A DNA stretch of 64,000 nucleotides from Paraburkholderia solitsugae (GCF_013177695.1 NZ_WOEY01000018.1:1-64000), one strand, 5' to 3'. Positions 1-9,461 are shown, numbered from the stretch's first letter. Made by a program: numbers and translations. The notes: generated by a model from the letters alone, not told the origin.

Positions 1-1
1 C

Positions 2-730
2 ACCAACGCGCTGGGCGACCCGATCACCAGCAGCAACAAGATCCCGACCTTCACGGCCCGCCTCGACTACACGTGGTCGAGCGCGCTGGATATTGGCGGT
101 TCGTTCAACATCGGTCGTCAGACGCTCGCAAGCGCGCAGGCAACCGATGCCACCGGCGCCCCGATTCCGGGCTCGTTCGTCTACGGCGTAGGCGGCCAGT
201 CGCCTAATGCCTTCGGCACGTTCTTCTTCGGCGAAGCGGATATGGCCTACACGCTGGCTGACGTCCAGTACAACGCCGAAGTCGACTACGGCCAGCAGCA
301 GAACGCCGCGTTTAACGGCGGCCAGGCGCAGTGGTACGGTCTGTCGCTGCTCGCACACCGTAAGTTCAGCTTGCCGGTGGTGGGCCGCATGGGCGCGACC
401 GTCCGCTACGACGTGCTGGTTGACCAGAAGAACGGCGGCGGCGGCGGTGGCATCGCGTTGAACGCGAACGGCATGGACACGGCTGACGGCTTCGGTATCG
501 GCGCGGACTGTCTTGCCAATTCGAAGGCAAGCGGCGGTCTCGGCTTCGAGTGCAAGGGCGCAATCCATCAGGACGCCGCGCTCGACGTGTTGTTCTACCC
601 GACCCAGCAGATCACGGTCAAGGTGGAATATCGCCACGACTGGGCCAACAAGCAGGTGTTCCTGAAGAACGACGGTTCGTACGGCAAGTCCAACGACCTG
701 CTCGCGACGCAGTTCATCTACTCGTTCTAA
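2..730 (+). CDS. DUF3138-type outer-membrane protein, 3' part
   Basis: The frame is open from base 2 to the TAA at 728-730, so about 242 C-terminal residues are present and the start lies outside the window. The translation is rich in alternating hydrophobic/aromatic strands and Gly/Asn turns, and ends in a terminal Phe (FIYSF), the usual signature for outer-membrane beta-barrel insertion. The overall style matches Burkholderia DUF3138 proteins; a classical trimeric porin is the main alternative. Substrate cannot be read from this fragment. A strong hairpin follows the stop, separating it from the next gene. Confidence 0.7.
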   Translation, partial: TNALGDPITSSNKIPTFTARLDYTWSSALDIGGSFNIGRQTLASAQATDATGAPIPGSFVYGVGGQSPNAFGTFFFGEADMAYTLADVQYNAEVDYGQQQNAAFNGGQAQWYGLSLLAHRKFSLPVVGRMGATVRYDVLVDQKNGGGGGGIALNANGMDTADGFGIGADCLANSKASGGLGFECKGAIHQDAALDVLFYPTQQITVKVEYRHDWANKQVFLKNDGSYGKSNDLLATQFIYSF

Positions 731-746
731 CACGACCCGCCTCATC

Positions 747-775
747 GCGTGGCCCGGCTTGACCGCGGGCCACGC
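747..775 (+). terminator. Hairpin terminator after the DUF3138 gene
   Basis: Perfect 10-bp inverted repeat (747-756 GCGTGGCCCG with 766-775) and a 9-base loop, 17 bases after the stop codon. No long T tract follows, so termination strength is uncertain. It covers the alternative TTG at 759, which argues that the downstream gene starts at the ATG at 804. Confidence 0.6.
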
Positions 776-803
776 GCCAAGGCCTCTTCTGCATGCTCTG
801 CCT

Positions 804-2096
804 ATGCTCCGATTCTCAAACCAGCCTCACGTCACCTCGTATTACGCAGCAACCGCTAACGACACCACGCGCCATCCCCCGCTCGAAGAGACACTCAATG
901 TCGACGTCTGTGTGATCGGCGCGGGACTCACCGGCATTTCGACTGCCTTGAATCTCGCCGAACGCGGTCACTCGGTGGCCGTGCTCGAAGCATCGAAAGT
1001 CGGATGGGCCGCGAGCGGCCGCAACGGTGGCCAGTTGATCGGCGGTTTTGCCTGCGATATCGATACATTCGCGAAGTTCATGCCCGCGGATGACGTGAAG
1101 CGTGTTTGGGACATGGGGCTCGAAACCCTGGATATCGTCAAGGAGCGCGTCGCGAAGCATCAGATCGATTGCGATCTGACCATCGGGTATCTGACCGCGG
1201 CGAACAAGCCGCGCGATACGGATGCGCTGCAAAAATGGCGTGACGAAGCGCAACAGCGCTTTGGCTATGACCGCTACAGTTATGTCGACGCCGATGGCGT
1301 CGGCGAGTATGTTCAATCACAGCGCTACCTCGGCGGATTATTCGATGCGGACAGCGGCCATCTGCACCCGCTGAATTACACGCTCGGTCTGGCGCGCGCG
1401 GCACGCGAGGCCGGCGTACGGATTTTCGAAGACAGCTGCGTCACCGCGTTGCGTGTGGAAAACGGCCGGCATGTGGCCGAAACCGCGCGCGGCAAGGTGA
1501 ATGCGCAATTCGTCGTGCTCGCCTGCAATACTTATCTCGGCCAACTTGCGCCGGATCTCGCCAGCAAGATCATGCCGGTCGGCACCTACGTGATCGCCAC
1601 CGAACCGCTCGACCCCGATCGCGCCGAAGCGCTGATGCCGGCGAAAGCCGCGGTGTGCGACAGCCGCTTCGTGCTGGACTATTTCCGGCCGGCCCCGGAC
1701 AATCGCCTGCTGTGGGGCGGTAAAGTCAGCTATTCGAAGCTCGCGCCGCGCAATCTCGGTGAAGCGATGCGCCGCGATATGCTGAAGACCTTCCCGCAAC
1801 TCGACGATGTCAAAATCGACTATGCGTGGGGCGGTTTCGTCGACATCACCATGAATCGCGCACCGCATTTCGGTCGGCTGTCGCCTACGGTGTACTTCGC
1901 ACAAGGCTTCTCGGGGCACGGCGTGAACACCACGGGGCTTGCGGGTAAGCTGATTGCGGAAGCAATCGACGGCCAGGCATCGCGCTTCGATCTGTTCGGC
2001 AAGATTCGGCACCGCGACTTCCCGGGCGGCGCTACACTGCGCACCCCTGCCCTCGTGCTTGCGATGGCCTGGTATCGAATGAAGAACCTGCTTTGA
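804..2096 (+). CDS. FAD-dependent amine oxidase (gamma-glutamylputrescine oxidase-like), copy 1
   Basis: A 430-residue cytoplasmic D-amino-acid-oxidase-fold flavoprotein. The FAD dinucleotide motif GAGLTG is at residues 39-44, followed by the family stretch GWAASGRNGGQ at 67-77 and the C-terminal FAD-contacting QGFSGHGVNTTG. These are typical of PuuB-type enzymes that oxidise gamma-glutamylputrescine or related amines to aldehyde, NH3 and H2O2. ATG 804 is preferred over TTG 759, which sits inside the preceding hairpin. Its stop TGA overlaps the next ATG by one base (TGATG), so the two paralogues are probably translationally coupled. No puuA-like glutamylation gene is nearby, so the substrate is unknown. 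Confidence 0.8.
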   Translation: MLRFSNQPHVTSYYAATANDTTRHPPLEETLNVDVCVIGAGLTGISTALNLAERGHSVAVLEASKVGWAASGRNGGQLIGGFACDIDTFAKFMPADDVKRVWDMGLETLDIVKERVAKHQIDCDLTIGYLTAANKPRDTDALQKWRDEAQQRFGYDRYSYVDADGVGEYVQSQRYLGGLFDADSGHLHPLNYTLGLARAAREAGVRIFEDSCVTALRVENGRHVAETARGKVNAQFVVLACNTYLGQLAPDLASKIMPVGTYVIATEPLDPDRAEALMPAKAAVCDSRFVLDYFRPAPDNRLLWGGKVSYSKLAPRNLGEAMRRDMLKTFPQLDDVKIDYAWGGFVDITMNRAPHFGRLSPTVYFAQGFSGHGVNTTGLAGKLIAEAIDGQASRFDLFGKIRHRDFPGGATLRTPALVLAMAWYRMKNLL

Positions 2097-3418
2097 TGAA
2101 TGCTCCGACTCCTGGCTTTAACACCCTCGACCACCGCGCCGATGCGCTGATCGCCAACTCCTACTACGAAGCGAGCGCCACGCGTCCGCTTACCGACGAT
2201 CCGATACTCGAGGGCACGCTGGAGGCCGACGTCTGCGTGATCGGCGCGGGTTTCTCGGGTTTGTCGGTGGCGCTGGAATGCCGGGCGCGCGGCTTGTCGG
2301 TGGTGGTGCTCGATGCGCATCGTCCCGGTTGGGGCGCATCGGGCCGCAACGGCGGACAGACGCTGGTCGGTTTCGCGAAAGACGAGATCATTGAACGTCA
2401 ACTCGGGCTCGACGGTGCGCGCGCGGCGTGGGCCATGTCGGTAGAAGGCGTGGCCCTGGTGCGTGAGCGCATCGAACGCTACGGCATCGATTGCGATTTC
2501 ACCGCCGGCTATCTGACGGTGGCGACCAAGCCGAAACGTGTGCCGGATTTGCGTTCGTGGATGGAATCAGCATCGCAACGCTGGGGCTATACGAAGCTCT
2601 CGTGGCTCGATACCGATGAAGTGCGTTCGCGCGTCGCTTCGCAACGCTATCTGGCGGGTGTCTACGATCCGTTTTCCGGCCATTTGCATCCGCTCAAATA
2701 CTGCCTCGGCCTCGCCGACGCGGCACGTCGTGACGGTGCGCAACTGTTCGCGCATTCGCCGGTGATCGAAGTCGTGCGGGGTGCGCGCCCTATCGTGCGT
2801 ACCGCTAACGGCGAAGTGCGCTGCCGTTTCGTCGCGGCGTGCGGCAATGCGACGATCGGCGACGTGCTGCCGGCGCCGGTGGCCGCGCGCATCGCGCCGA
2901 TTGCGTCGTATATCGTCGCCACGGAGCCACTCGGCAAAGCGCGCGCCGACGCGCTAATCAAAGGACGCGAGGCGATTTGCGACAACAACTTTTTCCTCGA
3001 TTACTTCCGCTTGTCCGCTGATCACCGCGTGCTGTTCGGCGGACGCGCAAGTTCGACCGGTGCGTCGCCCGTGCAGCTCGGTGAAGAGATTCGAAAACGC
3101 ATGATCGGCGTGTTCCCTCAACTCGGCGATGTGCGAATCGACTATGCGTGGGGCGGGTTTGTCGACGTGACGCGCAATCGCGCACCCGATTTTGGCTCGA
3201 TCGATCCGAACTACTTCTACGTGCAGGGCTTTTCGGGGCACGGTGTGGCGTTGACCGGGATTGGCGGTCGTGTGATTGCGAAAGCGATGGCCGGCGAGAC
3301 GGCCGCCTTCGATCTGTTCGCGCAGTTGCGGCATGCGCGCTTTCCGGGTGGGCCGGCATTGCGGGGGCCAGCGCTAGAACTGGGGATGATGTATCACCGG
3401 ATTCTGGAGTTGTTCTAG
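2096..3418 (+). CDS. FAD-dependent amine oxidase (PuuB/DadA family), copy 2
   Basis: A 440-residue paralogue of the preceding gene, similar along its whole length, with the FAD motif GAGFSG at 50-55, GWGASGRNGGQ downstream and QGFSGHGVALTG near the C terminus. An oxidative deaminase of an amine or amino acid is expected. The start ATG shares its A with the upstream stop; the TTG three bases earlier is less likely. The tandem arrangement suggests duplication with divergence towards two amines, or a heteromeric pair; the sequence does not decide which. Confidence 0.8.
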   Translation: MNAPTPGFNTLDHRADALIANSYYEASATRPLTDDPILEGTLEADVCVIGAGFSGLSVALECRARGLSVVVLDAHRPGWGASGRNGGQTLVGFAKDEIIERQLGLDGARAAWAMSVEGVALVRERIERYGIDCDFTAGYLTVATKPKRVPDLRSWMESASQRWGYTKLSWLDTDEVRSRVASQRYLAGVYDPFSGHLHPLKYCLGLADAARRDGAQLFAHSPVIEVVRGARPIVRTANGEVRCRFVAACGNATIGDVLPAPVAARIAPIASYIVATEPLGKARADALIKGREAICDNNFFLDYFRLSADHRVLFGGRASSTGASPVQLGEEIRKRMIGVFPQLGDVRIDYAWGGFVDVTRNRAPDFGSIDPNYFYVQGFSGHGVALTGIGGRVIAKAMAGETAAFDLFAQLRHARFPGGPALRGPALELGMMYHRILELF

Positions 3419-3535
3419 GCGGTGTTCGGGCGCCTCATTCACAGCGTGGTGCTCAGGTTGGCGTTGCAACGAAAAAAGGCGCGAGACTGATCGCTCAGTG
3501 ACACGCGCCAACCTGGTACCACTACCGCAATTGCT

Positions 3536-4543
3536 CTATCGAACGAGGAACCCGTATGTCAACGGGTCTCGTTCATCCACTATCCAATTGGCAAAGCCGC
3601 ATACGAAAGCCTTGCCTTCGACTTCCGGGATGACGGCCTTGAAGTCACCCACGGTCGTTTCGCTCAGGACACGTCCTTTAAAAACGGTACCGATAATGGA
3701 CTCGTTCACCAACGTATCGTCTTTTCCGAGCTCCCCGCGCAGATAGAGCTGCGCGACACGTCCGCCGGTTCCCGAGCCCGTGGGCGACCGGTCAACCTCA
3801 CGGTCTGCAAAGATGCAACAGTTGGCTTGCGTGGAGCCCGCATGACGGGGCGCGTTAGCAATGATGGTCCCATAGATGTGGTTGATTTCAGGGATCTCCG
3901 GATGCTCGACCGGAAACGCCTCATTGGCGGCCGCTTTAACCTCCGTACCGAAACGGATAAGCTCTTCCACCGAGGACTCACGCACTTCGAGACCGTGTGG
4001 CTGCCCGTCCGTGTAGAAATAAAACGCGCCGCCGAAGGCGATATCGCCAGTCACCGGGCCGAACGACGGCGTCTCAACCGTGACGTCCTTTTTCCAGATG
4101 AACGACGGCACGTTCACGAAGCGGACATTACCCGCGTGCTCGCCGTCCCATTGAACGAACGCTTCAATGAAGCCACATGGTGCGTCGATACCAATGCGCG
4201 TCTCCGGTATCTGACGCTGCACCCAGCCCAGCTCGACCGCGGCTGTCGACAGCGCAATGACGCCATGCCCGCAGTGGTCGCTGTAACCCTCGTTGTGCAG
4301 GAAGATGATGCCGAAATCCGCGTTCGGACTCACCGGTTCCGTCAGGTAACCCCCGTACATATCGGCATGACCGCGAGGCTCGAACATCAGCGCCTTGCGA
4401 ATTTCGTCGGCGTTCTCCTTCAGCCACGCGCGTCGCTTGACGATCGTATCGCCAGGAAGACGCGGTAGACCGCTGGTAACGATGCGGAATGCTTCACCGC
4501 CGGTGTGGACTTCAACAGTCGAGATGGTGCGTGTGATTTTCAT
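3536..4543 (-). CDS. trans-3-hydroxy-L-proline dehydratase (proline racemase superfamily)
   Basis: 335 residues, the usual length of the family. The first catalytic position is Cys91 in DHCGHGV. The second, normally Cys in racemases and 4-hydroxyproline 2-epimerases, is Thr255 in DRSPTGSGTGG. The Cys/Thr pair is the known signature of trans-3-hydroxy-L-proline dehydratases, which form delta1-pyrroline-2-carboxylate. The reductase needed for the next step is not in the window. It is the last gene of the minus-strand cluster with a Liv-type binding protein, a prolidase-like amidohydrolase and an MFS transporter. Sure of the family, fairly sure of the reaction. Confidence 0.82.
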   Translation of the reverse strand: MKITRTISTVEVHTGGEAFRIVTSGLPRLPGDTIVKRRAWLKENADEIRKALMFEPRGHADMYGGYLTEPVSPNADFGIIFLHNEGYSDHCGHGVIALSTAAVELGWVQRQIPETRIGIDAPCGFIEAFVQWDGEHAGNVRFVNVPSFIWKKDVTVETPSFGPVTGDIAFGGAFYFYTDGQPHGLEVRESSVEELIRFGTEVKAAANEAFPVEHPEIPEINHIYGTIIANAPRHAGSTQANCCIFADREVDRSPTGSGTGGRVAQLYLRGELGKDDTLVNESIIGTVFKGRVLSETTVGDFKAVIPEVEGKAFVCGFANWIVDERDPLTYGFLVR

Positions 4544-4581
4544 GTTTGCTTCATGAAGTCGGTGGGTGTGCGGTGTTGCTT

Positions 4582-5703
4582 TTACTCGCCGTACGGAACC
4601 GGCAAACCATTTTTGATGACGTACACGGTGGTCGGAGCGCCCTTGAGGTCACCATACTCGTCAAACGAATATGTCCCGGCGACTCCCTTGTAGTTTTCCT
4701 TCGCGAGTTGAGCGGTCAGCTTCGCCTTGTCGGTCGTCGTTCCCGCCTTCACCATAGCGTCGGCAAGCAACTTCACACCGTCGTAGTAGCTGACGGCGTA
4801 GACCTGCGTATCAATGTTGTAGGCAGCCTTGTACTTCTGCAGGAACTCGCGACCTGCCGCCGTCTTCTCAAGTGCGACACCGCCTTGTGCACAGTAGACG
4901 ATAGACGCAGCATCGCCGGCGACCTTGCCCATATCGGCGGAGCAAATGCCATCGCCACCGAGCAGCTTCGCGCGCAGTCCACGTTGACGCATCTGCTTTG
5001 CCATCGGGGCCCCCTGCGCTGCATAGCCACCAAAGAAAATCACGTCCGGGTTCTTGGCCTTGATGGTGGTCAAAATCCCAAGGAAGTCGGTGGCTGTCGA
5101 ATTGGTGAACTCCTGGTCGACAATCTGGATACCGTTGGCCTTCGCCGTCTTGATGAACTGTTCCGCGACGCCCTGACCATAAGCGGTGCGGTCATCAATG
5201 ACTGCTGCAGTCCTGGCCTTCAAAGTCTTCGCAGCGAACTGTCCCATCGTGCCGCCGAGTTGTTCGTCGCTCGCGCCAATACGGAAAATGTTCTTGAAGC
5301 CTTGCTTCGTCAGAGCCGGGTTAGACGCGACCGGCAACATCGGCACACCGCCAGCATTGAAGACTCGCGATGCGGGAATGGCTACACCCGAGTTGTAGGG
5401 TCCGACGACGGCGACGACGCCGCTGTCAACGAGCTTCTGTGCAACCTGCACACCGATTTTCGGGTCCGCCTGGTCGTCTTCCGAATCCAGTTTGAAGGTG
5501 ACCTTCTGTCCCGCAACTGTGACGCCGTCCTTGTTCAGTTCATCAACGGCGAGGCGAGCGCCGTTCTCGTTGTCTTTGCCATTTGGTGCCTGAGGCCCCG
5601 TGAGAGGTGCCGAATGACCGATAGTGACCACGACTTGGGCACTTGAGGACAAGGTAAAACCAGCGGCCAGCAAGGTGGCCATTATTGTTGCGATGCGGCG
5701 CAT
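4582..5703 (-). CDS. Branched-chain amino acid-type ABC transporter periplasmic binding protein
   Basis: 373 residues with a Sec signal peptide (MRRIATIMATLLAAGF, cleavage around SSSAQ) and a Leu/Ile/Val-type type I binding fold, starting with VVTIGHSAPLTGPQAPNG. The ATG at 5703 has GGAG six bases upstream; the TTG four codons earlier is unlikely. No permease or ATPase genes are adjacent, so it must work with a remote Liv-type complex or act as an orphan. Its place between the dehydratase and the amidohydrolase suggests it captures hydroxyproline or prolyl compounds (inference). Confidence 0.85.
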   Translation of the reverse strand: MRRIATIMATLLAAGFTLSSSAQVVVTIGHSAPLTGPQAPNGKDNENGARLAVDELNKDGVTVAGQKVTFKLDSEDDQADPKIGVQVAQKLVDSGVVAVVGPYNSGVAIPASRVFNAGGVPMLPVASNPALTKQGFKNIFRIGASDEQLGGTMGQFAAKTLKARTAAVIDDRTAYGQGVAEQFIKTAKANGIQIVDQEFTNSTATDFLGILTTIKAKNPDVIFFGGYAAQGAPMAKQMRQRGLRAKLLGGDGICSADMGKVAGDAASIVYCAQGGVALEKTAAGREFLQKYKAAYNIDTQVYAVSYYDGVKLLADAMVKAGTTTDKAKLTAQLAKENYKGVAGTYSFDEYGDLKGAPTTVYVIKNGLPVPYGE

Positions 5704-5844
5704 TCCTGACTCCAATTGGCTGAAAGAGAAGCCAGATTATTGGAAATCTGGGGCATACACAATCTAAACACGGTCCGCCGCGAATGATGCTGGGAGGATA
5801 TTGAGTGCAAACGGTGGGCGCGACCGATGCCGCGCGCCAGCCGT

Positions 5845-7104
5845 TCACTCTGTGACCGGCTCGAGCAGTCGGCCGGCTTCCTTCATACACACGCCAGCCT
5901 TGATGACCACGGGAATGTGTTCGCCCTGTCCCAGCAGAAGGCAAATGTCCTCAATCGGGTCACCGTCGACCACGATGAGGTCAGCCACGGCGCCGACAGC
6001 GACTGTTCCCCGCACCCCTGCCTCACCCGTGATTTCGGCGGCAACGCAGGTTGCCGACCGGATAGCCTCGACGTTGCCGACGATTTCTGCCCGAACCGCA
6101 AACTCGTCGGACTGGAAGGGGTGCAGTTCGCCCAGCATATCCGAGCCGAACCCGACCTTCACGCCTTCGCGCGCCAGCAGCGCAAGCGCCTGCCGGCCGA
6201 CGGAGCGTGCGCCCTCAATCTTGGCGAGCGACTCAGCGGGGAAACCAAGCGCGGGACCTTGTTCAACGAGACGGTCGAGTGTAGCGATGGTGGGCACAAC
6301 CGCTACGCCGCGCTCCGCCAGCAGACGGGCGGTCTCCTCGTCGATGAGGTTGCCGTGCTCGATACATTTCACCCCGCACTCGACGGCGCGCCGGACGGCA
6401 CGAGCGGTGTAGGCGTGCGCCATCACGTAAGTGCCGGCAGCCTCCGCTTCCTGAACCGCGGCACGGATTTCATCTTCCGAATACTGCGTGTTGGTGATGG
6501 GGTCGTTGGGCGAAGCCACACCACCTGACGCCATGATCTTGATTTGCGTGGCCCCATTGAGGAGTTCTTCGCGCACTGCCAGGCGCATCGCCTCGACACC
6601 GTCGACCACCCGGGCGATCGCTCCCTGACGCCCCAGGCACCCGCAGGCATCGTCAAGCGTGTCATTGCGCTGACGGAAGTCGCCATGCCCACCGGTCTGC
6701 GACAGCGCCTTGCCTGAGGACAGAATGCGTGGGCCCCAAAGCACGCCGCTGTTGACAGCCTCGCACATGCCAAAGTCAGCGCCACCTGCATCCCGAACGG
6801 TGGTGAACCCGCGATTCAGCATGCCGCGCAGGATGGGTAACGTCTTAAGCGCGGCCAGGAAGTTTGGCATCATCGCGTTGGCGCCCAGATTCGTTTTCGA
6901 CGCGACGACGTGGACATGCAGATCGATGAAACCCGGTAGCACGGTACGCCCAGGAAGGCTCATCCTGCGGGCCTCGACAAACGACGGCGGTATCCCTCCT
7001 ATTGCCGCAATCTTCCCATCGGCGATGCAGACATTGACGTTTGTCTGGCGTTTCTTCGTTGCCGGGTCGAAAACGTTGACCCCTTCGAGTACCAACCTAT
7101 TCAT
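5845..7104 (-). CDS. Amidohydrolase, Xaa-Pro dipeptidase (prolidase)-like
   Basis: 419 residues, amidohydrolase superfamily. Metal-site residues are visible: HVHV (His63, His65), a candidate carboxylated Lys189 in IKIMASGG, His220 in MAHAYT, His240 in CIEHGN and Asp312 in GFGSDM. This layout is typical of the binuclear imidazolonepropionase-like/Xaa-Pro prolidase branch. Beside a hydroxyproline dehydratase, hydrolysis of an N-acylated or dipeptide form of (hydroxy)proline is a reasonable role, but this is inference. It starts 10 bases after the MFS gene ends, so they share an operon. Confidence 0.75.
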   Translation of the reverse strand: MNRLVLEGVNVFDPATKKRQTNVNVCIADGKIAAIGGIPPSFVEARRMSLPGRTVLPGFIDLHVHVVASKTNLGANAMMPNFLAALKTLPILRGMLNRGFTTVRDAGGADFGMCEAVNSGVLWGPRILSSGKALSQTGGHGDFRQRNDTLDDACGCLGRQGAIARVVDGVEAMRLAVREELLNGATQIKIMASGGVASPNDPITNTQYSEDEIRAAVQEAEAAGTYVMAHAYTARAVRRAVECGVKCIEHGNLIDEETARLLAERGVAVVPTIATLDRLVEQGPALGFPAESLAKIEGARSVGRQALALLAREGVKVGFGSDMLGELHPFQSDEFAVRAEIVGNVEAIRSATCVAAEITGEAGVRGTVAVGAVADLIVVDGDPIEDICLLLGQGEHIPVVIKAGVCMKEAGRLLEPVTE

Positions 7105-7114
7105 GTGAATTTCC

Positions 7115-8410
7115 TCAAGCCTGGTATGGCTTTGTCAGCAAGATGCCGAGCAGGCTAACCACTGCGGCGAAGACGATGTAATAAGACGCAGACTCGGCGT
7201 CACCCGTGTGTTGAGTGAGCCAGGTGATGATGAAGGCGGCAAAGCCACCGAAGATGGTCACTGCGCCGTTGTAGGCCAAAGACAATCCCGTCGCACGGAC
7301 GCGGCTCGGGAACATTTCCGTGAAGAGCGCCAGAATCGGGCCGGTGTAGGCAGCAATCAGCACGCCGAAAATTGCCTGGAAGGTCAACAGCGTGGCAAAG
7401 TCGGGCGATTTAATCAGATGAGAGAACAGTGGATAGCTGGCAACCAGAATCACGACCGCAGCAACCGACAGGACCCGCCGCTTGCCGCCCCTATCCGAGA
7501 GTGCCCCGAACACAGGTGCCATGACCATCAGCACGACACCGCTGACGACGCCCGACGTGAAGCCCTCACGCTGGGTCATGTGCAGATACTTCACCACATA
7601 AGTCGGGATGTAGAACAGGATGACGTACGTGCAGACGGTCCACAGTACGACCATCAGCAGGCTGGAGAGCACCTGGCGGGGATACTCGCGAATGACGTCA
7701 CGCAGCGGCGTGTCGGTGTGGCGCTTCTCCGCTACGAACTCGGGCGTTTCCTCGATTTTCAGCCGAATGTAGTATCCAACCGGGGCCACCAGCATGCCGA
7801 TGAAAAACGGAATACGCCATCCCCATGCGGTCAGCGAATCAGCTGACATGCTCGATGTGATGAGCGTACCGGTCAGGCTGCCGATGACCACGGCGAAACC
7901 GATACTCGTCTGAATCCAGCTCGAATAGAAAGCACGACGTTTAGCTGGCGCATGCTCGGTAAGGAACGCGGTAGCGCCGCCCATTTCACCGCCAGCGGAC
8001 AGCCCCTGCAGCAATCGCGCGATGACGATAAGACACGGCGCGGCGATGCCGATAGATTGGTACGTAGGGGCGAAAGCAATGATGCCCGAGCCAAGCGCCA
8101 TGACGAGCATGGCGAGCGACAGCGCTCGCTTGCGACCCACCTTGTCGCCGTAGATGCCGAACGCGATGCCGCCGAGCGGTCGCATCACGAAACCCACACC
8201 AAACGTTGCCAGTGATAGCAGCAGCGACGTGGTCTCGTTGCCTGCGGGGAAAAATAACTTACCGATGGTTGCTGCGAAGAACGCGTACCCGGAAAAGTCG
8301 AACCACTCCAGACCGCTGCCAATGACAGTGGCGAAAATCGCCTTCCGGCGCGTCACCGTCCTTGCGGGCAGCTCGCCCACCAGTATGCCGTTTGATGCAC
8401 TCGTTGCCAT
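7115..8410 (-). CDS. MFS transporter, metabolite:H+ symporter (MHS/ProP-like) family
   Basis: 431 residues with about 12 hydrophobic segments. The motif GDKVGRKRAL between TM2 and TM3 and the opening EWFDFSGYAFF are typical of the MHS family (ProP, KgtP, ShiA), which imports osmolytes, dicarboxylates or aromatic acids by proton symport. It is placed between the LysR regulator and the amidohydrolase and probably imports the substrate of this cluster. The exact substrate cannot be read from sequence. Confidence 0.85.
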   Translation of the reverse strand: MATSASNGILVGELPARTVTRRKAIFATVIGSGLEWFDFSGYAFFAATIGKLFFPAGNETTSLLLSLATFGVGFVMRPLGGIAFGIYGDKVGRKRALSLAMLVMALGSGIIAFAPTYQSIGIAAPCLIVIARLLQGLSAGGEMGGATAFLTEHAPAKRRAFYSSWIQTSIGFAVVIGSLTGTLITSSMSADSLTAWGWRIPFFIGMLVAPVGYYIRLKIEETPEFVAEKRHTDTPLRDVIREYPRQVLSSLLMVVLWTVCTYVILFYIPTYVVKYLHMTQREGFTSGVVSGVVLMVMAPVFGALSDRGGKRRVLSVAAVVILVASYPLFSHLIKSPDFATLLTFQAIFGVLIAAYTGPILALFTEMFPSRVRATGLSLAYNGAVTIFGGFAAFIITWLTQHTGDAESASYYIVFAAVVSLLGILLTKPYQA

Positions 8411-8561
8411 TTGGACCTCTCTGGATTGTCGCTTTGCGAGGGGAGCGTTCGCGATTCGTCACGCAATCAATGTAATTTTTGGCGTGACAAGCGCATAACG
8501 CTAAATTCGCAAACGCGCTTGCAAAAAACGCAAGCGCATCCAGAGGCTTGCAACGGGGACG

Positions 8562-9461
8562 TCAGGAAGCGACTGTCTGACTGATTACCCACTCGCGGAA
8601 TCGACGGGCGGCAGGTGTTTCCGAACGCTCCGATGGCCAGGTGACAAAGTATGAGCCGCCCATGGTGGCGTGAGCGTCCGATGCCTTGACGAGCGCGCCG
8701 TGCTCGAGGAGCGGGTCGATAACCCGGTTCCAACCGAGCGCGATGCCCTTGCCATGCGTCGCGAGCTGCACAATGAGGGGGTAGCTGTTGACAATGATGG
8801 TTTGATTGAGCGCGGGTCGTTCAAGCCCAGCCTGTTCGAACCAGGTGTGCCAGGACATCCAGCTACGTTCCGCGTCCTCCAGAACAAGCAAGGTGCAGGA
8901 CAGCAGTTCCACTGGCGTCAGCTTGCGCCCATCAAGATAGGTCGGTGAACAAACCGGAAAGACCTCTTCGTCGAAAAGCTTGCGTATGTGCGTTCCGGGA
9001 ACCTCGGGGTTGCGCAAATAGAAAATGCCCACGTCGTACTCGGCTGGCGAGACGGCTCCGAAGTGGTCCCGCACGATGATGCGCAGGTCCACATCGGGAT
9101 TCGCATCGATAAACGAGCCGATTCTCGGCGCGAGCCAGAATACCGAGATCCCGGCCGAGCAGGACACCGTGAGGCGAGACTTGACGACGCGAGCCATCAG
9201 ACTCGACGTCACGCTAGTGCACAGCTCCAACATGCGCCGCACGTCCACCGCATAGGTTTCCCCTGCTGGTGTGAGTCTTAGGGTGTTGTGCTCCCGCACG
9301 AATAGCCGGCGCCCGAGGAATGCTTCGAGTTGAGATATCTGGCGGCTCACGGCACTGGTGGAGAGGTGCAGTTCCTGCCCCGCGCGAGTGAAGCTCAGAT
9401 AACGGGCGCTAGCTTCGAATGCTTGAAGACATGCGAGTGGAGGCAGCGGAGAGAGAGCCAT
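8562..9461 (-). CDS. LysR-family regulator, GcvA-like
   Basis: 299 residues. The N-terminal winged HTH (about residues 6-65: AFEASARYLSFTRAGQEL, then STSAVSRQISQLEAFLGRRL) and the LysR substrate-binding domain follow the GcvA/AmpR-like pattern. It lies upstream of, and in the same direction as, the MFS-amidohydrolase-binding protein-dehydratase genes, with a 151-bp gap (8411-8561) where an operator could lie. Probably the local regulator of that cluster. Confidence 0.88.
   Translation of the reverse strand: MALSPLPPLACLQAFEASARYLSFTRAGQELHLSTSAVSRQISQLEAFLGRRLFVREHNTLRLTPAGETYAVDVRRMLELCTSVTSSLMARVVKSRLTVSCSAGISVFWLAPRIGSFIDANPDVDLRIIVRDHFGAVSPAEYDVGIFYLRNPEVPGTHIRKLFDEEVFPVCSPTYLDGRKLTPVELLSCTLLVLEDAERSWMSWHTWFEQAGLERPALNQTIIVNSYPLIVQLATHGKGIALGWNRVIDPLLEHGALVKASDAHATMGGSYFVTWPSERSETPAARRFREWVISQTVAS

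Noticed and set aside
759..803. TTG start for the first amine oxidase
   Set aside because: It lies in the loop and right arm of the preceding hairpin and has no ribosome site; ATG 804 gives a normal N terminus.
4546..5646. Long plus-strand frame (366 codons)
   Set aside because: It lies antisense to the binding-protein gene, has no family resemblance, and the minus strand has signal peptide, motifs and ribosome site. High-GC shadow.
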